NCBI GenBank assembly: GCA_027422505.1
Contig: JAPQWV010000002.1
Span: forward strand, 30,978,501-31,042,500
Reading direction: 5' to 3'
DNA from: Craterostigma plantagineum
Taxonomy: Eukaryota; Streptophyta; Magnoliopsida; Lamiales; Linderniaceae
Length of the DNA: 64,000 nt
Both the position numbers and the translations under genes were made by a program. Shown here piece by piece: positions 46,330 to 62,333 of the stretch. Numbering within the stretch: position 1 is the stretch's first letter; the number at the start of each line of letters is the position of its first letter. The notes under the pieces were generated by a model that was not told the DNA's origin, did not search any database, and was given only the letters and a program-made list of their open reading frames with translations.

Positions 46330-46860
46330 TTGTAATTACCTTGTGTGTTAATGGACAAAGTCGATTGAACATATTTTCGAGCTTGCTGGTGATTTTCGCC
46401 TTGAGAACGACCTTAGTCATTTCGACTAAATAGGTTTTTATCTAGGTGGCTCGAAGTCTTCGAATTCGAAATATTTGAATAGAAAATGCATATTCTTGGA
46501 TTAATTTTTATAGTTACATTCGATTTTGAGTAAGTTAATATTTTTGCAAATTATATACAACTAATTATGGTATTTGTTTGTGCTGCATTCTTTGAATATA
46601 AACCTAATAATAACGACGATATTGTTTATAAGCTTTTATCTACGTGATTGATGTTTCAAATATAAAAAAAATTACCATAGAATCAACATTTAACGAGATC
46701 TCAATCGGAGTTGGAAATTAGTTCTTCTACGATTCTCCACTGTATGAATGATTTCTACCATTTGGTATTTATGTGTTGATTAAAATTTCACTATACTTAC
46801 GATATTGCCCCTGACAGCGCTCTAAAAAAATCAAGCCATCTGCAAATCGATAGCCACCTA
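46330..46860. promoter_or_regulatory. Promoter region of the LIF2-like gene
   Basis: Intergenic, AT-rich. It ends in CGCTAGGGTTTT at about 46885, a telobox-like leader motif common at starts of plant housekeeping genes. Confidence 0.4.
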
Positions 46861-46986
46861 AATTAAAAGCCCTCAATTGGACCCTCGCTAGGGTTTTTTT
46901 TTTTTTCTAAAACGGCGTAAAATTCGCTGCTTTTCGATCGTAGGAGGATCGCAATTCCATATATCACCTCCAGGGGCAACGGAAAG
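46861..46986 (+). other. 5' UTR exon of the LIF2-like gene
   Basis: The segment ends AACGGAAAG before a GT donor at 46987 and has no long ORF. The intron runs to the CAG at 48430-48432, just before the start codon. Confidence 0.45.
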
Positions 46987-48437
46987 GTTTGTTCGACTTT
47001 CGTATTTGTGCCCTCTTAGCATTTCGTAACGATTTTAATATTCTCTGTTTTTGCTGCTCAACTGTGACGTTTAGCTTAATTTCATATCAGTTGTTCGTTG
47101 CTCACCTATTGTTTGTTCAGCATTGGTATTAATTCCAATCTTTTATGGCTGTGCCTGGTTTTGCGTTTCTGTCATTTTCTTTTTTCAATTTCAGCTATTT
47201 GAAATAGAAAAAGCTTTATGGGTTTGCCTTTTCAGTTGTGTAGGAGTTTTTTTTTCGTGCTTCAGTAGTATGCAAAAAATACCGACATTTTCTTTTGGTG
47301 TAATGGAAATTCGCATCGTAACTTCTTTTGGATATGCATGCATATTGACCCTACTGTCTGGGATTTTTTATCAACTGGGTACACTAGATTCTTCATGTCA
47401 GAAGGTAAGAAAAGTTTTGGAACAAATAATGCAAAGTAAGCTACTTCTAGGCAGAGTAACCGTGACCATATCTGCCATTGTTTCTATAAATGAGCAGAAT
47501 AAAGTGGTGTTCATGGCTTTCTGGTGATTTGTGTTCGAACCCATATCGAGTACTCATGCTGAAGGCACAAGGGGTCTTGCTTGATGTACTTGTTATTCCT
47601 TACCCACGTTGTCAATCTTTGAATGATTTATAGGTATTTAGTTCGAATTGTGGATCAATTGGTTGTCATAGTTTGAAATAAGGAGTTATATGGATCCGGG
47701 ATAAACTCCATAAAAATAATACTAAGAATTCATAGTTCTGTCTCATCAGTTTGTAACAATGTCGGAACATTGTGAGTTCTGATATGGAAGATGGTTTTGT
47801 TAAATATGTGTGAGGCTTTCATTAGCCACTTACATTGCAATTCATGTCATTAACTGGCTGCAGGAGAATTGCAGACTGGACATTGTTCAGGAAGTGGAAT
47901 TAACCCTTTTAAGCAATTGGTCATTCCAATCATTCCCGTAACTTCTGTTGATTTTTATTTCACCTCCCTTTATGCATGTCCTATTGGATGATAATACCTA
48001 TCACTATTTCATACTCTTGTTTTGTATTTCTCTCTTTTATTTGCTCCTTCCCTCCTTTCTTGGTGATGAATACATTGGTCCTAAAAGTTCATGTTAATGA
48101 AAAGTTTCGCCATTTTCTTTTGCTGGCGTTGACGTCGGTGTACATGTCAAAATGTTCACTGCTTCAGTATTTTGCACCTTTGACCATGTGCTCTCCTTGA
48201 ATGCAGTTCATAATTCATTCTTTCCTGTTTCTTTTTGTTCATCCTATACATTAATAAACTTTCACTCTGAGATTCCTTGAGGTCCCATGGAACCAGTACA
48301 ATCAAGATCTTTTCTTGGGATCATCTTATGGCCTTTCTTTTTCTTACTACCTATCCACATTTTTCTTTCTTTTGCAAATGCTTCTGGCTTATGCACTTGC
48401 ACCAGAGCTGCAATAGAAGCATCTCCTTTCAGACAAT

Positions 48438-51355
48438 ATGATGCATAGGACAGGAGCTGGTGGTGAGACTGCGAAGTCATCTCAACCTGAGAATCCAGTT
48501 GAGACTGAAGAGAAGGTTGAAATACATTCCAACAATGACATTGATGAGGAAGACCCAGAAGAAGAGGTTGAATATGAAGAGGTCGAGGAAGAGGTAGAAG
48601 AAGAAGAGGAGGAAGAAGTTGAAGAAGAGGTAGAAGAAGAGGAAGAAGATGAAAATGATGATATGCGTAGTTCCCACAAGAGAAGCAATCGTGACAATGA
48701 CATGGAAGGTGACGAAGACACAGAGAGAAAGCATTCAGAACTTCTTTCACTTCCACCGCATGGGTCAGAAGTCTACGTCGGTGGAATTCCTCAAGATACT
48801 TCTCAGGGTGATTTGAAGCGCTTCTGTGAATCAATTGGGGAAGTTACGGAGGTAAGATTGTTTTTACATTGTTGTAATTTTGGTCATGTTTTATCTATAA
48901 ATTCCTATTTATGCTGTTTGTACAGGTTAGGATAATGAAAGGTAAGGACACTAAGGAAAACAAGGGGTATGCTTTTGTGACGTTCAGGACCAAAGAGTTG
49001 GCCTCTAAAGCTATGAAGGAGCTTACTAATGCTGAATTCAAGGTAGCCATAGTGTTTATCTGTGTGACACCTAATATAATAAACACACAATTATCTACTT
49101 TACACATGTGTTTTGGTTAAGTGTTTGTTAATCTATTAGGGTTTTGCAATGAACTCAGGGTAAAAAATTGAAGTGTTCATCATCTCAAGCAAAACATAAG
49201 CTATTCATTGGCAACATACCCAGGAATTGGGGAGAGGCGGATTTGAAGAAGGTCGTAAATAAAGTGGGGCCCGGGGTGGTGGTTGTGGAACTTGTGAAGG
49301 TGAAAATGCTTCTCTTACCTGGAATTTGTTATTATTGTTGGTTACTACTTCTGTCTTTAGATGGCTATGCTCATGGCTAGTCTTTCTTTTCCAGGATCCT
49401 CACAACTCTAGTAAGAATCGGGGATTTGCATTCATTGAGTATTACAATCATGCTTGTGCCGAGTATTCAAGGCAAAAGATGTCAGATCCAAAATTTAATT
49501 TGGATGATAATGCTCCAACTGTAAGTTGGGCTGACCCTAGGAATGCAGAAGCTTCATCAACTTCCTCTCAGGTCCTATGCTTCCCTATCATGGACCATGG
49601 CTTACGTCTGTTTACTCGTTACATTGAACAACTTTACTCACCATTAGTGCCCCTCTCTTTGTTGTCGTTTGGGAAAATTGGAGTTATTTGTTTTGGTTTT
49701 CACGACACCTTTCTATCTGTAAGAAAGAACTCTGTGTAATCATCTAATATGATCCATAAGTTGTAATTTGATGGCTAAGCTCTTCAATAAGTTCACGCCA
49801 TAGAAACTACCGGGCACTGACGGCGACTCTATTCTACAGGTGAAAGCAGTGTATGTGAAGAATCTGCCAAAGGATGTGACGCAGGATCAGCTTCAGACAC
49901 TGTTTGAGCGACATGGGAAAATTACAAAAATTGTTCTTCCTCCTGCAAAACCTGGACAAGAGAATAGTAGGTATGGTTTCGTTCACTTTCAAGACAGATC
50001 AAGTGCCCTGAAAGCTCTGAAGAACACAGAGAAGTATGAGATTCATGGTATATCATGCTTCCCCTAGAGCTCCGATTTACTTTATTCTCGACCGAATATT
50101 ATTGTATTGAGCTTTTTGGGCTTCTTTTGAAAAGGCCAAGTTATGGAATGCTCGCTTGCAAAGCCACAGGCCGATCAGAAAGCTTCCGTCGGATCATCAG
50201 CGTCATCAAATACACAACAGCCAGCCATATTCCCGACCTACCCACCTCAGCCTGGATATGGATTGGTTGGGTCGCCTTATGCTGCTCTAGGCGCGGGATT
50301 TCCTGGTCCAGGTTTTGCCCAAGTAATTCGACTTTTCCTCTTAGCTTTTGTGTGATCGTATATAGCATTGTGACAATATTATTTGAGTGGTGGTCTGTTT
50401 CCTCGTTCTTGACACCTACCATTGATAAACATCCTTGATTTCTTTTTTCAGTACATACTTTATGCGTCCTTTGGTTTCTAATGATTCTATTCGATGGAAA
50501 TTATAGCTTAATGAAATGATAGATGTGACAGGTGTCTTCATTTTTACGCTGACTTTTCTTGCAGTCAATGATATATGGAAGGGGAGCAACGGCTGGAGTG
50601 GCTATGATGCCCATGCTTTTACCTGATGGACGGATTGGATATGTGCTGTAAGTGCAAATTTTTTATTAATAGTTTACTCGTGGCTTTAGCATCGACAAAC
50701 CAACTTTACATTTCGACAGTAGGGACTAGGATAGTAGATGGCGAAACGTACAGCAAATAATCTTTCAAATGATTCAATCGAGGCTTTATGCTGAACCTGT
50801 TTTGACCATTATATGCCGAAAAATAAGTTGTCTTTATGATTCTTAATTAAGGGTTACTTATTTGTGTAATTTAGGAGGGGGACATAGAATTTAAGGTGTG
50901 ACATTATATGCAACTTTCAATATTAAGCAATTTGTGGACATTATACGGTGGAAACCCAAGATTTTGCCCCAAATTCTAAGGTTTCCGGCAAAATTTAGAG
51001 GGTGTCATTATACAGGCAATAACTTTTAATATCATGCAATTTTGGGACAAAATCTAGGATTCCGGCGAATAATGCTCTTAAAATGCTTAATTATGATGGT
51101 TATTGTCCACATAATGCCACCACGCTCCTAAAATACATGACTAAATAAATAATTAACCCTTAGATTAATTTGCGCTTTCTTATTTTGGGTCTTTACGATC
51201 AAATATCTGTTGATGATAGGCAACAACCTGGGCTGCAGGCCCACGCCCCCCCACAACCACCGATAATCCAAGGCCACCATCGGAGAGGCGGCGGAAGGCG
51301 TGGAAGAGATGGCGGTCGTGGCCGTGGCCGAGGCGCCCGATACAATCCGTACTAA
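48438..51355 (+). CDS. LIF2: hnRNP Q/LIF2-like protein with three RRMs (487 aa, 8 coding exons)
   Basis: Exons: 48438-48851, 48926-49042, 49159-49299, 49395-49571, 49840-50047, 50135-50322, 50565-50647, 51220-51355; they join in frame. Residues ~36-75 are a Glu-rich acidic tract. RRM1 (~111-188) has VYVGGI and KGYAFVTF; RRM2 (~190-275) has LFIGNI and RGFAFIEY; RRM3 (~296-370) has VYVKNL and YGFVHF. After the RRMs come a Pro/Gly/Tyr-rich region (MIYGRGATAG, MLLPDGRIGYVLQQPG) and an RGG-rich tail ending ARYNPY. This order matches Arabidopsis LIF2, an RNA-binding partner of the Polycomb protein LHP1 acting in nuclear gene control; assignment rests on recalled similarity. A segment covering exon 2 recurs at 58414-58708. 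Confidence 0.94.
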
Positions 51356-51626
51356 TTATTGCGCATTGTCGGCGCATTAAAGTAAGCGAAAGAGCGATGA
51401 GTAATTTTCTCGAGGTGAGTAGCTTAGTGATGCTATGGATGCTTAGTGTTTTTAGATTGGACTGCTTTGATGGAAATATCTTGATCTATTATGTCTGTTG
51501 ATTGATGTTTTTGGTGGGATTTACCATCTGTTTTCATGTTTGTATCATTATTTGCTACATCTTTCCGAATCTTTGGGAGTTTTCTTTCCCAGCTGTTTTA
51601 ATGATTAAATCAGTTCAAATTTAAGG
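51356..51626. other. 3' flank of the LIF2-like gene
   Basis: Contains the likely 3' UTR; nothing else seen. Confidence 0.5.
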
Positions 51627-51830
51627 AGAAATCATATGGCGCGAGCACCTTATATGATCACCTATTTATGTGGTATTAATCGGCGCCGTGCCACGTCAAA
51701 ATGACCAACATGAGAGGTGATGAAATATTTATTGACACCTTTTCTATTTGTTGATGTGGCACCTCTTAATGCCACATAAATAGATGCTCCTATAAGGTGC
51801 TCACATTAAGGTTAGCACCATATGATTTCT
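51627..51830. mobile_element. Short inverted-repeat MITE (204 bp)
   Basis: The ends AGAAATCATATGG and CCATATGATTTCT are perfect inverted complements. Inner blocks GAGCACCTTATA and CTATTTATGTGG also pair across the element. No clear target duplication, so the superfamily is open. Confidence 0.75.
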
Positions 51831-52327
51831 ACAAATTCACACACACACATATATATATATATCTAGTAGTATTAAATCGATTCAGATTTACACTCTCACA
51901 ATCGGCATTTATGAAAACATGCAATGTGTATGTCTGTTTTATTGACCTTATTTTACTCTCTTCTTAAAACGGCAGGGTTAACATACGGAGCTAAATAGCC
52001 CAATAGATATCGTGAGAGATAAATTTAACATCAATAGGGACGAAAACTTTCATCGAGAGAGGGGCGAACACAAAGATAAAAAAAAAAACATAGCGTCGCA
52101 AGAAATTAACATTCATAGTTCAGACAAATAATTAAAAATAGTCCACTATAAATGTAAAAGATTTTATACTAAATAGTGATGTCTCTTTAAAGATATCGTG
52201 ATGTGTATGCTCGCGAGCGTGCGCTATGATGCGCATTTATGTCTACTTTGTCTGCGAATTCTTCTATTAGGCGATTTACATATGTGCATTACACCGAACT
52301 CTATAGGCGCAGGTGTGCGCGAATCAA
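51831..52327. other. Intergenic DNA with CA/TA microsatellite
   Basis: A CA run and TA run at 51839-51861, then unassigned sequence. A GCGC-rich patch lies at 52205-52325, before the tandem repeat. Confidence 0.5.
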
Positions 52328-53182
52328 CTCGATGTACATTTTTAGCGCATTTTATGTGGATTCGAATAATCTTACAATGGAGAGTGACTTCGTCGATCGC
52401 CTCATATACAAAAGAAGGGAGAGTTGGCATCTCGTCCCACATGCAAGGACGACATCATTTCATTTCTTCCCATAAAAGAAGCCACGAAGACGCAGTCTGG
52501 TACGAGTTTGAGAGTTTGGGCGTCTTCGTTAATCCAAAGTATTGAGACTGCAAATTTTTTGCACGTAAGGTTCTAACCAAAGGTCACAAACAACGAATGC
52601 TCCAATTTATTCGTGAAGTGAATTACGCACACTCTAAAATGTGTGGCGAGCTAAGCGCAAAGCGCAATATCTAATGTGTTCAATGTGCGCTTCACCAAAT
52701 TTCCTTTTCGGGGAAGGTGGTTTTTGGAGTCGAAGGCATTGAACTAAGCAACTCGATGTACATTTTTAGCGCATTACATGTGGATTCGAATAACCCTACG
52801 GTGGAGAGCGACGTCGTCGATAGCCTCATATACAAAAGAAGGGAGAGTTGGAATCTCGTCCACATGCAAGGACGACATCATTTCATTTCTACCCATAAAA
52901 GAAGTCACAAAGACGCAGAGCGTCTGAATATCTTGTACGAGGTTGAGGGTTTGGGCGTCTTCGTTAATCCATTGTATTGAGACTGCGATTTTTTGCGCGT
53001 AAGGTTCTAACCAAAGGTCACAAATAACGAATGCCACAATTTATTCGTGAATAAATTGTGCATGCTCAAAACTGTGTGCTGAGCTAAGCGCAAAGCGCAG
53101 TATCTAATGCATTCAATGTGTGATTTTCGCCAAATTGCTTTTTCGCAGAATGTGGTTTTCGGAGTCGAAGGCTTTGAACTAA
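52328..53182. repeat. Tandem duplication of a ~420-bp unit
   Basis: Copy 1 starts at about 52328 and copy 2 at about 52750, both with ACTCGATGTACATTTTTAGC. They share long near-identical blocks such as CAAGGACGACATCATTTCAT and TTGGGCGTCTTCGTTAATCC. Copy 2 is open for 87 codons on the plus strand (52717-52980); in copy 1 the same frame is broken by indels. Neither strand gives a protein I recognise. Confidence 0.85.
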
Positions 53183-53451
53183 GACCATTTCCAACCGTAC
53201 TGGAAAAGCCAAATAAAATATCCTGAAATCACTAATCCAAAAATCAATCCCAAAATGGGTTTTGCACTTTCTCTCATCCACCAAACTCATAAATGCATTT
53301 GAACTCATAATTTGAGTTCAAACTGCATTTAACGTCATTTCATTTTTTAATAATTACATCATTCTTATAATAAAAAAAGTGTAAAAAGTAATTAGAGAGT
53401 TATTATTTTATTTTATTTATTTATTTTATTTATTTTAGATGTAATATAATA

Positions 53452-53682
53452 CTCCCTCCGTCCCGGTATCTTTTGGACATTTGGGATTGTGTTCGGTTTT
53501 TAAGAAATATAATATTTTAATAGTATAGAGGAAGAAAAGTGTATGGTGTGGCACGTCTTTTAAGAATATTTAATGTTATTATATTGATTGTGTGTGATAG
53601 TTTTTACTAAATATGTAAATATATAAAAGATAGTGGGACGCCGATTTGGTAAAATGAACAAAAGTTACCGGGACGGAGGTAG
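53452..53682. mobile_element. Stowaway-type MITE (231 bp)
   Basis: The left end CTCCCTCCGTCCC and right end GGGACGGAGGTAG are flanked by TA at 53450-53451 and 53683-53684. Same family as 3918-4153. Confidence 0.93.
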
Positions 53683-53684
53683 TA

Positions 53685-56194
53685 TTAAATATTATTTTTA
53701 AAGTACAAAATATGTGGGGTAATATTGAAAATTTGTAAAAAGTTGGTGCAGAAGTGAATATTTAAAAAATATAGATTTTGAGTTTGAGAATGAGTTCAAC
53801 GGTTAAAGATGAATTACCTCATTTTGAGTTGGAGAATGCGTGAGTTTAAGAATGAGTTTATGGGTTGGAGATGCTTTTGTTCATACAAATCAAACCCTAA
53901 ATCTGCACTATTTTTTCGTTGTACACTGACATTTATTGAGAGCACCATTTTGTCGTTTCCGATAAGAAGCTAAGAGAACGTCTTCTTCATTCTTGTAATA
54001 AAAGAAAGCAATGAGAAGATAGTTTATTCTCTGTAAGAATAGACTTGAAGAAGACAGCTTTATGCAATGGCTGATTTCTAAGAGACAGTTATCCTCTCCT
54101 ATAGATGTTTCCTAATTAATTTTACGTCGATAATCAAAGCTCACAAACAAGCTTATATATAAACAAGCTGAAATGTCTCTTTGCTTTCGAGGGCAAGCCC
54201 TTCTTTTTTTTTTTCCCAAAAAAAACGACTTCTATAAGGACAACCCTTCTTGAAAGGGACAAAAACCTTCCTTGTTAAACGACTATGATTAGCCAACACT
54301 ACTTATACACATTCATGTGAAGAATCTTATGAAATGTGGTAATGAAATTTGCAGGCACTCAAGTCAAATTGATCAATATTCCTACAGTTTAAATCATGTG
54401 AACGATTTGATTATGCTCGTCGACAGACACAGAACAATTAAGCATATCATTGCACTAACTAGCTATAGAAAGACTAACATCAACATCTGTAATAAATCAT
54501 TTATAAGCAATAATAGGGCCAGTGAGAACTAAATATTCAGCAGGATATATATAGCACAGATAGATTATGTTTGATATAGGCATCCAAGAAACTGTTTAGT
54601 TAAGCCAAATAGGATAGAAAAATTAAAATATGTGCACAAAAAGGAAAAGTTAGGAACCCATTTTTTGTGGCTTAAAGTAGGAAGGAAGAAATTGATCTTG
54701 ACCTGAGAATATATAAAAGGGTTCCATCATCTTTAATCTTAAGATTCTCAAATTCCATGATGCCTTAGAATCTGAAACTTTCCTTATTCTTTCTTCTTTT
54801 CTTTTTATCGTTTTGGTTTTTGGCTCTTTATTTCTTGCATCGAACGGTCATTCTATCATCCTTCGCCAGTTTAATCATGCGTTGATGGCCAATCAAAAGC
54901 TCCATATGAGTTTCTTGCTAATGATTTAGAGGGTTTTTAAGGGCAAGGCATCACATTCAAAAGATGGGGAAAAAATTAGGATAGAATGAATATTATCTGT
55001 GCATGAATTGGAAAAAGCATATACATTTACGTGCGGAATAACTTTATATTATTAGAATTGAACGCAACGTACAAGCGAAGTGTGCATATGATACCGTACG
55101 TTGTAATGAACTACAGAAACATCGAACGCAAGACAGCAACTAAGTACTTCCTAAAGCATGTCATACTGCTAAGAGAAATGTTAGGTCCTGAGAATGTTTC
55201 TCACGTGTCTTATTGCGATCGCCTAACAATACGCTTGAGGCGACAAATATCCAAACTTTTGTCGCATTTCTATTAGATGCAATATATATATAGAGGTACA
55301 ACCCTTTTGGAGTTTTCCTTTTCGAAGCTCGATTTAGTATATAAAACTGAATAAATACCAGACTTTTTAAAACTCATAATGCCATTGATGACCTTCATTT
55401 CAAAGCAAGCCATGAATAGTAGCTAAGTAATATGCAATGAATATTGATGAGGACACTTGGATTAGATCACTGGTGAAGTTTTTCATGATGAGAAAAGACC
55501 AGTCATAGTTCTTACAATTCCGTGGTAATAATAATGAAGATAGCAACAAGACATTCAGATGTTACTTAAACCTAAACGTGTCTATCAGAGCAGCATAATT
55601 CTCTTTCCGAATTTTTTTTTCTCTTTCGAGTTTTGCATCGACTGCATGCACTTCTTCAGTCAAGCGAAGGATCAAGCTTTCGCTATCTCGGAAGATCACA
55701 ACATATAAGCGTATAGTAGTGGATTCCCTTCCAATTGAAAAAAGAAAAACCATAGGAATAAAACTACCAAGAATGAGGTTCCTAGACCTTTGCAGATGGC
55801 AACTAATTAATATGAATGCTCTGACAAAAGACTGAGGTGGATCTTATTCTATGTACCCATCGTAAGGTGTCCGAGAAAACGAATTTTCGTAAGGGTACGT
55901 AATTCCAATTCCCAAGCATTGTAGGGACGACGACCCCACAAATGAACGGAAAAACGCACAAGTATAATATACTGTTCAAAATTCTTGTATCTGATCATAT
56001 TACTCTCCTTATAAAACACCTCATAATTCTCTCGATGAAGATCAAGGAGCACATGTAAAAAAAAAAGGCGAAAGCAGACTCGGGGAGAGTTTATCGAAAC
56101 ATTCTTAGAACATCCTTTTAGGGTATGATTTGATCACAAGCTCATTCCTTCGCTCTTAAAGGGAAGATACAAATTCTTATCTTGAGCGCATATT
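53685..56194. other. Intergenic DNA upstream of the MYB-CC gene
   Basis: No gene recognised. Several 60-80 codon frames have no recognisable family. The last few hundred bases should hold the promoter and leader of the gene starting at 56195. Confidence 0.45.
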
Positions 56195-57756
56195 ATGTAT
56201 CATTTCGGCCATCACCGCCACCTTCAAGAACAAGGAAAAGGCGTTCAACAGCGCCCGAGGACGTCCATTAGTCCACATGATAGAAGAATGTTTATTCATG
56301 GAGTGAATAGCACAGTAGACTCGGGGCTTGTGCTATCTACCGATGCTAAGCCAAGGCTGAAATGGACGCCCGACCTCCATGAACGGTTCGTCGAAGCTGT
56401 AAACAAATTGGGAGGGCCCGAGAGTAAGCACATGCGCTTTTTCTTTTTTGACAAACTGATGATAATTGATAAGCGCATGCGTATATCGAGTCGAATTCAT
56501 CGTTCTTTTATCTGCTGCAGAAGCTACTCCGAAATCTGTATTGAAAGTTATGGGAATACAAGGATTAACGCTGTACCACTTGAAGAGTCACCTTCAGGTA
56601 GATTTGCTACGTTATCGACGTTTCTTCGAAGAAAAAAAAATATACGTTCGATTCATCGAAAAACCAGTTTTTCATGTATCGAAATAACTGAGAATTTCGT
56701 ATATGCCGAGCGCAGAAATACAGATTAAGCAAAAGCAGCCTTCATGGACAAGCTAACATTGGAGTCAGCAAAACTCGTAAGCGTGTTAAAATTCATTACG
56801 AATGCGTAGAAAGTCGTACTATGTTTCCCATACATAACCATGGCGTGCTGAAAAAAAAAATGGAACTTTGTAGCCGTCGCAGATAAAGAACTCGACGCAG
56901 ACGGGACCCACATAAGCAGCAGTTCAAGCATAGCAACACAGCAAGGGAATAATAACAATAAGTATCGACCAAACGATCTCTAACATATACATTGTTTTTT
57001 CCATTTATCGTTCGTCGAAAACCCTAAAACGGCGCTTTTTTCTCAAGGAACGGGCAAATGGGAGACGCGATGCAAATGCAGATCGAAGTGCAGCGAAGGC
57101 TCCACGAACAATTAGAGGTTCAGCGCCATCTTCAGATGAGGATAGAAGCTCAGGGAAAGTACTTACAAGACGTGTTAGAAAAGGCGAAGGAAACCATAGG
57201 CAGACAAAATAATAATAGTACGGAGACTATAGGCCTTGAAGCTGCAAAGGTTCAGTTATCCGATTTAATGTCCAAAGTGTCGACTCAGTGCGTCGTCGAC
57301 AATAATGGATATTATTATTCGACGGGAAATAAAGAATTCTCAGTCCAAAGAGGCGAAGAACTGGGAAATAATTCGCCAAAGCGCTTGAATTCTCCTACGA
57401 ATTTCGAAGCGCCGACGGCTATGGAGAGCGATGGGACGCAGAATTTAGAGCGTAAATGGCGCGAGGATCTAAAACGTGGGCGACGGTTGCTCTTCATGGA
57501 CGACGAAGATGCGCTAAACGGCGTATTTCCTGCAGAAACTGACCTCGAAAGCGATAAGTGGAACGTTAATAATTCGATTTACTCGGGCGAAGGATTTGCT
57601 AGTCAGGAAAACGGAAATGAGATTGTGAAGACAAAGGCACGAACCGATTTGGATTTTCCTTACCTTTCGACGAAGTTGGACCTTAGTACTAACAGCGCGG
57701 ACGAGGTTCAGACAAGCTGCAAGAAGTTGGATCTTAATGGTTTCAGTTGGAGCTGA
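56195..57756 (+). CDS. PHL2/PHL3-like: MYB-CC (PHR1-LIKE) transcription factor, 5 coding exons, 384 aa
   Basis: Exons 56195-56423, 56521-56597, 56716-56776, 56883-56961 and 57048-57756 join in frame. Residues ~53-106 are the single GARP-type MYB repeat (KPRLKWTPDLHERFVEAVN through LTLYHLKSHLQKYR, with SHLQKYR at 99-105). Residues ~154-200 are the MYB-CC coiled coil with LHEQLE at 168-173. The C-terminus ends LDLNGFSWS, as in the PHL2/PHL3 (UNE16) branch. Family members bind the P1BS site and support phosphate-starvation gene expression with PHR1; that role is family knowledge. Introns are short (61-118 bp) and all GT-AG. Confidence 0.94.
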
Positions 57757-58783
<1,027 letters not shown>

Positions 58784-58953
58784 AAGACGCTGTTAATTTA
58801 CCTGAACCCATTCGAAATAACTAACGGTAACTCCGCCCGTGATCATGGAGAATCACAACTCCTTTTTTAGATAGAATCTGCATATATATTAAAGAACGAA
58901 ATTCGTGTACGCCTTTCGATTGAAGAAAAACGACAAAAAAAAAAAGATATTCA

Positions 58954-59367
<414 letters not shown>

Positions 59368-59370
59368 CTA

Positions 59371-59586
<216 letters not shown>

Positions 59587-59667
59587 CTAATATGGCCAAA
59601 AAATTATCGAAAAAAATAAAAATCGAACCTTTATTACGAGGCTAGAGATTTGCTTATTTTTCTCTTA

Positions 59668-59808
<141 letters not shown>

Positions 59809-60252
59809 CTAAAAATTCGATCGAGCAAGATTGTGTATAGAATCGTAAGAAAATGTTGACTGACCATTTCACCTAAAAGTTTAAACTTGCATGAACCTGT
59901 AACATTTTTTTCTTCTAAAGTTTATTTTTTTTTATCAACACGTCCCTCACATTTAGGCTGATTTCTTTACTATCCAGCCTTAAACGTGCAATTTTCTTAA
60001 ATTGATGGTCGCGAGGATGCGTATCCAAGACCTCTGTGGTCCACGAGCTCTTATACCCTCTTAAATGAGCCTAAAAGCTTAAATCTTGCATGAAGAGCTT
60101 GTCATGTTTTTTCATTTTATACATTATACAACGCGCCCCCTTATGTTTAGGCTAATTTCTTCATTATCCAGCCTTAGACATGCAATTTTCCTAAATGGAT
60201 GATCGCGAGGATTTTTACCCAATACCTATTTGATCCCTGGTCTCCGACATCA

Positions 60253-60697
<445 letters not shown>

Positions 60698-60969
60698 TTA
60701 AGATTGTATAAGAAATCGAGGGGTCCTTCCTAAAACCAATAAGTGATAAGAGGAAAGAGCTTCTTATATATATATATAGACTTGAAGAGCTTGATTTATT
60801 CGATGTGGGACAAAGTCCAACTAATCTCAACGGATTGTAATGAGAAGAAAAACACACACACTGATATTACGTTGACTTCTCTGTATGGAAGCAAAAGGCT
60901 CGTCTTCATCTTTGATTCAAGGTTTAGAATTCGCGCGGCTTTGTGGACGGTTGCGGCGAGAGCATTCAT

Positions 60970-61709
60970 GGTTTGTTTTTTTTTTTCAGCCGACGATTCT
61001 TTTCTAATTGTGTATGAATGTTTTGCATGTGTCTGTACGCATGTATTTATACTGTTGTATTTCTTTTCAAAGATGGTGTTTTTCCCAGGAAAATTGATTG
61101 GGTTGGGATAGAATCTTGAGGCAGCTCGCTCCGTTAGTTCATCTATTTGCTTGATCGGATTATTGTGTTCATCTATAACCGGTTATTAGCTTTTGAATCG
61201 GATTTTATATTATGATATTCGAAATAATTCGAGATATGATTGTGATCATCTATAACCGGTTATTAGCTTTTGAATCGGATTAGCTTTTCTACTTAAGATT
61301 GTCTATCATTGAAACCATACATAATGGTAAGACTTGGACAATGCAACACAAAAATCAATTTGACTACGATATTAATTTGAAAGCTTAGACCATTTATGAT
61401 CGATCACCTTCAAGAGTTCATTTTCACACCCACACAAACACACACACACACACACACACGCATATATATATATATATATATATATATTGAAATTTTCGAC
61501 CATATTTCAAGGCATAATGTTGAAGACTTTCTTTTTTTCCCTCGGTCTTGGATAACATCACCGGAACTAATCTGATCCACAGACTATAAAAATGAAGGAG
61601 TCAGAACAAGTTCGAACCATAAGCTCCACCTCCACCTAGAGATGTCACGACTAGGGCCGAATTTGGGCATGTGCAACAACCCGTTGCAATTGGTCCAAAT
61701 TAATTTAAT
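60970..61709. other. Intergenic DNA with short tandem repeats
   Basis: A 36-bp direct repeat containing CTATAACCGGTTATTAGC occurs at 61169-61204 and 61247-61282. A (CA)n(TA)n run spans about 61435-61488. No gene seen. Confidence 0.6.

Positions 61710-62333
<624 letters not shown>

Noticed and set aside
47123..47527. 134-codon plus-strand frame between the 5' UTR exon and coding exon 1 of the LIF2-like gene
   Set aside because: It is T-rich, lies wholly in the intron before the start codon, and reads as random hydrophobic sequence with no domain.
48262..48834. 190-codon minus-strand frame antisense to the acidic tract of the LIF2-like gene
   Set aside because: It is the mirror of a GAA/GAG-rich coding stretch; such repeats have no stops on the other strand.
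52224..53037. Minus-strand frames across the 420-bp tandem unit
   Set aside because: They share blocks between copies only because the DNA is duplicated; no domain and different ends.
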